A stretch of 11,337 nucleotides of DNA from JAUWPO01 sp965603285 (GTDB taxonomy: Bacteria; Chloroflexota; Anaerolineae; Anaerolineales; UBA4823). The DNA is taken from assembly GCA_965603285.1 (NCBI GenBank), contig CBFDCK010000107.1:1-11337 (forward strand), written 5' to 3'. The position numbers were made by a program, and so were the translations under genes. Positions 6,607 to 11,337 of this stretch are shown here, in pieces. The notes under the pieces are model-generated. The model did no database searches. It was not told the origin of the DNA and was given only the letters and a program-made list of their open reading frames with translations. The first letter of the stretch is position 1. Every line of letters starts with the position of its first letter.

Positions 6607-6716
6607 ACTCACCCAACCTGCTTCAGCAGGCTTGTAAAACTAGCTGTGAGTTTCTACACACAGCCCGTCACAAAGCGGATCGCATCACAAAAGCAATTCA
6701 CAACCTGCGGGAGGTT
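6607..6716. repeat. Dispersed repeat, copy B
   Basis: This is the partner of 3300-3421. Block 1 is 6607-6626 and block 2 is 6669-6716, ending AACCTGCGGGAGGTT. This copy adds a perfect hairpin CCTGCT-TC-AGCAGG at 6617-6630 that copy A has lost. With copy A it brackets exactly the SGNH and VCBS genes. Confidence 0.75.
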
Positions 6717-6794
6717 TCATACTTCATTATTCTATATTTATTAAGTCTTGATAATCGACTGTCATTTTTTATTGCATTAATTAATAAATCGTCA

Positions 6795-6824
6795 TTTTAT
6801 ACCACATTAAATGGTTTTATACCA
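6795..6824 (-). promoter_or_regulatory. Candidate extended -10 boxes before the SGNH operon
   Basis: TGGTATAAAA occurs twice on the minus strand, 20 bp apart (6824-6815 and 6804-6795), each fitting an extended -10 (TGnTATAAA). They lie in AT-rich DNA just beyond the terminator and before repeat copy B. If used, the leader to the SGNH ATG would be about 270 nt. No good -35 is seen. Confidence 0.3.
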
Positions 6825-6838
6825 GATCGACTGGGCAC

Positions 6839-6868
6839 AAAAAAAGCCCAGAATTGAAGTCCTGGGCT
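6839..6868 (-). terminator. Intrinsic terminator of the phosphoesterase transcript
   Basis: On the minus strand AGCCCAG (6868-6862), a 10-nt loop and CTGGGCT (6851-6845) form a perfect 7-bp stem followed by a T-run (seven T counting the last stem base, 6845-6839). This is a textbook rho-independent terminator. It is about 210 nt past the phosphoesterase stop and separates that unit from the SGNH operon. Confidence 0.85.
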
Positions 6869-7076
6869 ACAATACGCGCATCGATTAAACAGGGTTACAC
6901 AATGGCGTGCACTCTCTCTCCAATCAATCACAGTATCTTGACCGGATGCAAGTCCTCGGGACCAATCTACACAGTTACAAAATAACCTTTTTCGCAAGCC
7001 TGAATCCCTGGTTAAAACAGAATCCCACCACAGACTCAAAAGACACAGTCGATTCTAACGATGCTGCTGTCCCATC

Positions 7077-7862
7077 TCACTTCATCCAATCAGTCTTGCG
7101 TTCACCCCTCATAAATTGGGCTATATATTCAGCCGCGGGGTGATTCACCTTTCTGGCTGCTGTCGTAACAGTATCTTTATCAAATTCCACTCGTTTCAGC
7201 TCGATTTGATATCCCGTTTTATCTGCCATCATAATGGCATAGCTCGCCCGTAAATCCGGCGGAAGCGGGTTGCTAATACTTCCAGGGTTGACTACACGCA
7301 CCTGATCAATGGTGCGATCGAATGGAACATGTGTATGTCCAACAAGAACTAAGTCGGCTGAAACTCCGGTCACATGCTCACGGAGTTCGTCATCAGTCAG
7401 ATTGGGGTGGATGCCGAATCCATCATCTGTACCAGGAGAAGAATGGATTGCCAACACGCGCGTGCCATCAGGCATAATAAACCTCATCTCTAGAGGAAGT
7501 TCCGCTAACCATGGAAGCCAGCCCGTTGCCCCTACAGCACCCGTCGTCCAGGCAAAACTCCTGGCAATTCGAAATGCGAGCGAGAGCAATTCGGGGTCTT
7601 GCTCACCATCGGATAACTGCGGCCAGGGTTGTCCATCCTCAACCAAATAACGATCGGTATTGCCGCGAATAAACCAGGCATTATTTAAAGAAACCAAACG
7701 CTCCAAGACGCCTATTGGATCAGGACCAATACTAGCATAGTCTCCCAAAAGCCAATATTCATCTACTCCGCCTGATGAGACTTCGATGTCTTTCAACACA
7801 TTATCCAGGGCGATTGAGTTGCCGTGAATATCAGCAAGAATAGCAATCCGTTTATTTGTCAC
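7077..7862 (-). CDS. Calcineurin-like metallophosphoesterase
   Basis: A cytoplasmic metallophosphoesterase of the YfcE/MJ0936-like type. The metal-ligand motifs are all present in order: DIHGN near the N-terminus, GDYASIGPDP, GNTDRYL, AIHSSPG, and GHTHVPF followed by VVNPGSISNP. Such enzymes hydrolyse phosphodiesters or phosphomonoesters using two metal ions; the substrate is not evident. I chose GTG7862 (261 aa, MTNKRIAILADIHGN) because GGAGG lies ten nt upstream; the longer TTG7871 frame would leave only one nt after that site. It stands alone between the 102-bp repeat array and a terminator. A leader hairpin at 7877-7931 abuts the ribosome binding site. Confidence 0.92.
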   Translation of the reverse strand: MTNKRIAILADIHGNSIALDNVLKDIEVSSGGVDEYWLLGDYASIGPDPIGVLERLVSLNNAWFIRGNTDRYLVEDGQPWPQLSDGEQDPELLSLAFRIARSFAWTTGAVGATGWLPWLAELPLEMRFIMPDGTRVLAIHSSPGTDDGFGIHPNLTDDELREHVTGVSADLVLVGHTHVPFDRTIDQVRVVNPGSISNPLPPDLRASYAIMMADKTGYQIELKRVEFDKDTVTTAARKVNHPAAEYIAQFMRGERKTDWMK

Positions 7863-7876
7863 AAATTCCAAACCTC

Positions 7877-7931
7877 CCGCAGATTGTATAGATTATACAT
7901 ATTATTTCTGCGCAATCTGTGTAATCTGCGG
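7877..7931 (-). promoter_or_regulatory. Leader hairpin and -10 box before the phosphoesterase gene
   Basis: CCGCAGATT (7877-7885) and AATCTGCGG (7923-7931) form a 9-bp perfect inverted repeat with a 37-nt loop. In the mRNA its base adjoins and partly overlaps the GGGAGG ribosome binding site. The loop contains a perfect -10 box TATAAT on the minus strand (7897-7892), but without a convincing -35. A transcript from that box would lack the left arm, whereas a transcript from further upstream would carry the full hairpin. Confidence 0.4.
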
Positions 7932-7952
7932 ACTACCTATCCCGAAATGGGA

Positions 7953-7981
7953 GTTTTACTTATTTTTATGAACAAAGTCAA
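7953..7981 (-). promoter_or_regulatory. Promoter-like boxes in repeat unit 1
   Basis: On the minus strand TTGACT (7981-7976), a 17-nt spacer and TAAAAC (7958-7953) resemble a sigma70 promoter reading toward the phosphoesterase gene. The -35 is five of six to consensus and the -10 four of six. Confidence 0.4.
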
Positions 7982-8054
7982 ACATCACAGTTTGATCAAT
8001 CACCAAAGTCTGCGCAATCTGTGTAATCTGCGGACTACCTATCCCGAAATGGGA

Positions 8055-8083
8055 GTTTTACTTATTTTTATGAACAAAGTCAA
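8055..8083 (-). promoter_or_regulatory. Promoter-like boxes in repeat unit 2
   Basis: This is the identical second copy of the TTGACT-N17-TAAAAC arrangement, displaced by exactly one 102-bp unit. If active, the phosphoesterase gene has tandem duplicated promoters. Confidence 0.4.
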
Positions 8084-8158
8084 ACATCACAGTTTGATCA
8101 ATCACCAAAGTCTGCGCAATCTGTGTAATCTGCGGATTACCTATCCGAAAAGGAATAT

Positions 8159-9718
8159 CTAACTATTTTCACTAAACGGCTGGTTCACTTCCTGTAATTT
8201 CTGATCCAGCTCGACCTGCAATTCCCTGGCAATTGGGTGTGACGGATACAGGTTCTCCAACTCATCAGGGTCGTTTTGCAGGTCGTAGAATTCGTACTCA
8301 TCGTCATAATCGCGGTACCCAAGATAGTGAATTAGCTTATACTGCCCCTTTAACAGGGCAATAGTGGCTTTTTCTAGGGGTTGGTACGCAGGATTCTTCT
8401 TGGCCTCCACCACGTAAGCGCTGCGGTCTGTCGTTTCGTCGCCGCCCAGACCAGGAAGCACCTGACCTTCGCACCAATCGGGGACAGGAAGACCGGTGAT
8501 ATCCATCAGGGTGGGCAGCAGATCGATGTTGCTGGTGAGCGCTGAGATGTCCTTTCGCTCGCGCTGTCCTGGGGCAGATATTAGCATTGGCACACGGATC
8601 ACAGGTTCGAACAAGAGCGGAGTAGAATGTCCATGAACACCTCTTTCGAAAAACTCACCATGATCGGACGTCACTATCACATAGCTGTTATCTAGCAATC
8701 CGGTCTGCTGCATGTAATCCAGCAGGCGCCCGAATTCGATATCCAGGTTGGCGATAAATTCATCGTACATCTGCCTGCGCTCGTTGAGACGCTCATCGGG
8801 CACTCTAAATGAGAGAGGATGTCTTTTCTTGGGCGTGGGTGTCCAACCGTCGTCAAACATCCCCTGGAACTGGCTGGTAGGCACGTAGGGTGTATGAGGG
8901 GGTAATAAATGCAGATAGACAAAAGATGGCACGAGCGATTCATCCAGCATTCCCATAACCCCATCCATTATCTGTTCGAACAGGAAATAGACATCTGTAT
9001 TAGCCAGACGCGGTAGTCCATTGGGATGGATTTCGTTCAATTTTTGCGCTTGTATTCTGTTGGGCAGTTGGATGCTCAGATCGTTAAGGATGGAAAGAAA
9101 TAATGACCCGTGTGCCTCCGCTCGTTTGAATAGAAATTGGTCGTAGCTTTTTAACCCGTGGATGGCATCGTCGTCAAACAGGTGGTTATAGAATGTATGA
9201 CCAGCCAGGCTGAAGCTGTCTAACCCTTGATGGTGGGACAGGTAGCTCTCAAATTGGTACAGCAGCGTATCTGCAAAAATGTTTTGGGTGAATGCCACCT
9301 GATGATACACATCCTCCAGCGTGCGGAACACGTTGTAGGGCGTTACCGCTGCGCTGATCAGGCTGTTGAGGCTGAAGGCGCGGTGTGTCCAGGGGTATGT
9401 GCCGGTGAATAGCGAAGCCGTGCTGGGAGTCGTGAAGTTGCCGGCTGAATGATGGGCGTGATACACGTTTGCCCGCGCTGCAAATCTTTCCAGGTTGGGG
9501 CTGGTCGCTCGCGGGTAGCCGTACAGCGACAGATTAAAAGCCGAAAGAGCATCGAACAGGATAATAATCACATTGGGGAGTTCATTAGCTTGTGCCAGGC
9601 GCTTCGGTCCCGCTGCGGGCATTACATCAAGTAGCGGCGCCAAAGAAAACGCGGATGCCAATTTCAAGAAGTCTCGTCTGCTGAGTTTCGATTTCATCTC
9701 ACTTTTTAAATTAACCAT
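8159..9718 (-). CDS. Tat-exported sulfatase-family hydrolase with Thr at the nucleophile site
   Basis: A 519-aa member of the alkaline phosphatase superfamily, sulfatase branch. The N-terminus has a twin-arginine signal (SRRDFLKL at 13-20, then a hydrophobic stretch). The catalytic domain starts at about 48 with NVIIILFDALSAFNLSLYGYPR, where D56 is a metal ligand. The signature region reads TTPSTASLFTGTYPW (96-110): where sulfatases have C/S-x-P-S-R it has Thr96 and Thr100, so no formylglycine can form. Metal motifs SDHGE (351-355) and HGHS (362-365) and the closing YDLQNDPDELENLY (478-491) are intact. Thr96 would suit a phosphatase or phosphotransferase role; that is inference. It starts 17 nt after the membrane gene; neither ATG9718 nor ATG9697 has a clear ribosome binding site. 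Confidence 0.9.
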   Translation of the reverse strand: MVNLKSEMKSKLSRRDFLKLASAFSLAPLLDVMPAAGPKRLAQANELPNVIIILFDALSAFNLSLYGYPRATSPNLERFAARANVYHAHHSAGNFTTPSTASLFTGTYPWTHRAFSLNSLISAAVTPYNVFRTLEDVYHQVAFTQNIFADTLLYQFESYLSHHQGLDSFSLAGHTFYNHLFDDDAIHGLKSYDQFLFKRAEAHGSLFLSILNDLSIQLPNRIQAQKLNEIHPNGLPRLANTDVYFLFEQIMDGVMGMLDESLVPSFVYLHLLPPHTPYVPTSQFQGMFDDGWTPTPKKRHPLSFRVPDERLNERRQMYDEFIANLDIEFGRLLDYMQQTGLLDNSYVIVTSDHGEFFERGVHGHSTPLLFEPVIRVPMLISAPGQRERKDISALTSNIDLLPTLMDITGLPVPDWCEGQVLPGLGGDETTDRSAYVVEAKKNPAYQPLEKATIALLKGQYKLIHYLGYRDYDDEYEFYDLQNDPDELENLYPSHPIARELQVELDQKLQEVNQPFSENS

Positions 9719-9735
9719 GTACGCTGTTTCTGTGC

Positions 9736-10299
9736 TCAGATAATGTTGCGAACGAAGACCACGAGCAGACCCAAAATACTTAGGGGCACGTACAGGAGGA
9801 CAAACACGATCATCCTTTCTGCAACGGTGTTGATAATGCGCGGTAATATTTTGAAGCGATCATAAATGTAAGAGGCAACAAAGATCACAAAAACGATCGC
9901 CGCCAGGATAACGAACGGATACAGAATTAATTCCCAGCCGTCCAACCTGTACATTATCTTTATTTTCCTTTGAAGCGCAAAGGCACCCATACTGATCATC
10001 AGCACTACCGTGCTACCCTGAGCTATGAAATTATCCTTAAAATATTTTACCGGGAAGACAAGCGAAAAGATTAGCAATAACCCCAGTACGACTGCGCTTT
10101 CAAAAAGGGCAAACATCAGTACATAGGAGATGATAATCAGGACGTCCCAAACGCTCATATAGAACAATAAGCTAGGAACCTGGAAAAACATACGGTAGAG
10201 CGCCCAGGTGAATACTATAAACACAACGACAGATAAAACAGGTAAAACTTCTTGCCTGGACGGGAGTTTTGATTCGAGATGGCTCTTAAAGGTAGCCAA
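9736..10299 (-). CDS. Five-helix membrane protein of unknown function
   Basis: A 187-aa protein with about five membrane segments (near 19-37, 52-82, 95-109, 123-144 and 163-184), a basic N-terminus and short loops. I recognise no family or catalytic motif. It begins with TTG, the only usable start after an in-frame stop, with AAAGG a few nt upstream. Its first 14 nt overlap the end of the phosphodiesterase gene, so translation is probably coupled. Lying between two alkaline-phosphatase-superfamily genes, it may anchor them or move their lipid-linked substrate; that is inference from position only. Confidence 0.75.
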   Translation of the reverse strand: MATFKSHLESKLPSRQEVLPVLSVVVFIVFTWALYRMFFQVPSLLFYMSVWDVLIIISYVLMFALFESAVVLGLLLIFSLVFPVKYFKDNFIAQGSTVVLMISMGAFALQRKIKIMYRLDGWELILYPFVILAAIVFVIFVASYIYDRFKILPRIINTVAERMIVFVLLYVPLSILGLLVVFVRNII

Positions 10300-11337
10300 G
10301 ATCCTTTAACCTTTCTTCTATAATCTCTTTTTCTTCCTTACTTGAAGATGAAGGAGGGGGTGGGGGTTCCGTGGAGTGAGGTGCAAGCTCTTTTCCGATA
10401 GTGAGGGAGGGAATGTCCCGGTATGAGGGGCTTGTAATCCCTTCTAGCCCATTGCTGCAAAAGATAACCCCTGGCACAGCCTGTGAATCGATACAGTGAT
10501 CGGCGCCCCAATGATCGTCATTCGGTTCTATAGAGCTTTCTTTCCATTTTCCCAGACCGGTCTCAGCCGAAGCGCGGTATCCGGGGGTATAGCCGATCAA
10601 GATATCCGGCCCATAAGTCGTTAAAGGTCCGCTGAAAGCTTCATCTCTTAGCAAAGCTCTTTGGATTATTGGACGACCATCCCGAGCAATCCAATTTATC
10701 AATCTTTCTCGCAGGTTGGCTACCAGAGGTTCATATTGATCCGCTGAGATTATCCCCTGCCCTTCTCGATTTGCTAGATTTATGTATAAACTGTTCAAGC
10801 CGACTGCATAAGCCTGGCTTTGCGACCAGTCAACGTCTCCCAGACCGCCCGATCCATTCAGTTTCATGGCGGTGAAAAAACCGTTTTCAATCAGCCAACT
10901 ATTCAGGTGAACCTTATACTTGAAGTCGGCAAACCCGTGATCCGAAAGCACCAAGAGCTTGACGTGCGACTTGTTTTGTGCCACCAGTCGCTGTTCAACC
11001 CGTCCAACCAGGTCATCAATTTTTATGTACCATCGCTCCACAATGTCTGGTCGATCTCGCCTGAACATGTGCTGCACCCGGTCGAGGCCGTCAAACACGG
11101 TTGCGAGAATTCCCTCCTGGAATGATTCGATCAGGTGCATGAGTGTGCACTCGCGGCTAGCGAAGATCGAGTCGCATAAGTCCAGGAACTGGCTGTCGCT
11201 GATACATCCCTCCTCCAGACCGGTTGTATCCTGGGGCCATCCTAATGTAAGCTGCGGACCACATACTTTCCAGACCCCTTTGACGAAGGATGGCGGCGTA
11301 GCATACCTCCAGGTGGAAGCCAGGGGGTGGATTTGAA
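10286..11337 (-). CDS. Type I phosphodiesterase/nucleotide pyrophosphatase-like protein (5' end beyond window)
   Basis: The last 349 residues of an alkaline-phosphatase-superfamily protein; the frame is open to the right edge, so the ATG at 11140 is internal. Visible metal-site motifs are FDGLDRVQHMF (Asp and His), LVLSDHGF (Asp-His) and, near the end, WGADHCID (His). The N-terminal nucleophile region is outside the window. Family members cleave phosphodiester or pyrophosphate bonds in nucleotides or phospholipid-like substrates. The tail is a PPPPPSSSSKEEKE linker ending EERLKDLGYL, a type often seen at the end of this family. It is the upstream gene of the operon with the membrane protein and sulfatase. 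Whether it is exported cannot be told without the start. Confidence 0.88.
   Translation of the reverse strand, partial: QIHPLASTWRYATPPSFVKGVWKVCGPQLTLGWPQDTTGLEEGCISDSQFLDLCDSIFASRECTLMHLIESFQEGILATVFDGLDRVQHMFRRDRPDIVERWYIKIDDLVGRVEQRLVAQNKSHVKLLVLSDHGFADFKYKVHLNSWLIENGFFTAMKLNGSGGLGDVDWSQSQAYAVGLNSLYINLANREGQGIISADQYEPLVANLRERLINWIARDGRPIIQRALLRDEAFSGPLTTYGPDILIGYTPGYRASAETGLGKWKESSIEPNDDHWGADHCIDSQAVPGVIFCSNGLEGITSPSYRDIPSLTIGKELAPHSTEPPPPPSSSSKEEKEIIEERLKDLGYL

Larger units (their letters stand above)
6517..7076. other. Long intergenic region between SGNH and phosphoesterase genes
   Basis: These 560 bases hold no convincing gene. From left to right they contain the SGNH leader, repeat copy B (6607-6716), an AT-rich stretch with promoter-like boxes (6795-6824), an intrinsic terminator (6839-6868) and about 208 bases of apparent 3' untranslated sequence of the phosphoesterase gene. 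The last part has a small hairpin GTCC-TCG-GGAC at 6952-6962 but no RNA family I recognise. Confidence 0.5.
7907..8146. repeat. 102-bp tandem repeat, 2.4 copies
   Basis: Copies 7907-8008 and 8009-8110 are identical over all 102 bp. A third partial copy, 8111-8146, matches the first 36 bp with one change. Each unit begins TCTGCGCAATCTGTGTAATC, contains CCCGAAATGGG, and ends with CAAAC...GTTTG and TGATCA palindromes. It fills most of the gap between the sulfatase and phosphoesterase genes. Perfect identity points to recent duplication. Confidence 0.95.

Noticed and set aside
6797..7039. Minus-strand 80-aa frame
   Set aside because: It runs through the intrinsic terminator, has no recognisable domain and an odd composition.
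7907..8146. CRISPR array
   Set aside because: The repeat unit is 102 bp with no unique spacers, so it is a plain tandem repeat.
7824..8162. Plus-strand 112-aa frame with a 34-residue repeated peptide
   Set aside because: It arises because the 102-bp repeat is a multiple of three. It begins inside the phosphoesterase gene on the other strand and has no ribosome binding site.

Overview
All genes supported here lie on the minus strand. The DNA looks like a bacterial chromosome, probably from a Chloroflexota (Anaerolineae-like) organism. That guess is an inference from three things: two neighbouring secreted proteins end in short tails of the type VYLPVxxR / FPLVxKE, which I recall as common in that phylum; intergenic DNA is rich in short palindromes and dispersed repeats, including AATCTGTGTAATCTGCGG-type sequence; and GTG/TTG starts with weak ribosome binding sites are frequent. 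No rRNA, tRNA, CRISPR array, transposase or phage gene was seen.

Layout in transcription order (right to left). (1) 11337-8159: an operon of a type I phosphodiesterase/nucleotide pyrophosphatase-like protein cut by the window edge, a five-helix membrane protein whose gene overlaps it by 14 nt, and a Tat-exported sulfatase-fold hydrolase with Thr where formylglycine sulfatases have Cys/Ser. (2) 8146-7872: an intergenic array of a 102-bp tandem repeat (2.4 copies) carrying promoter-like boxes, leading into (3) a calcineurin-like phosphoesterase (7862-7077) with a distal intrinsic terminator at 6868-6839. (4) 6516-3489: two secreted-protein genes, an SGNH-like hydrolase and a VCBS/FG-GAP repeat protein with a DUF11-like C-terminal domain. 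The second gene is broken by an apparent one-base loss in a six-T run at the end of its signal peptide. The pair is flanked by two direct copies of a ~110-120 bp dispersed repeat. (5) 3227-2436: an AT-rich, orphan multi-pass membrane protein. (6) 2283-42: a compact cluster of a HIT-ASCH fusion, a possible 39-aa ORF, a Nudix hydrolase, a doubtful 74-aa ORF and a GNAT acetyltransferase.

How the parts may work together (inference). Cluster 6 combines nucleotide-acting folds (HIT, Nudix), an RNA/nucleoside-binding ASCH domain and an acetyltransferase, which suggests nucleotide or nucleoside clean-up or modification. Cluster 1 joins two alkaline-phosphatase-superfamily hydrolases to a membrane protein, which suggests processing of phosphorylated or sulfated glycans or lipids at the cell surface. 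The pair in region 4 looks like a secreted enzyme plus a secreted beta-propeller partner.

The most useful observations are the HIT-ASCH fusion, the signal-peptide frameshift, the shared C-terminal tails, two near-identical promoters (TTGCTATCAA-N11-CGTATACT) before the HIT-ASCH and membrane genes, hairpin palindromes just 3' of several genes, and the flanking direct repeats.
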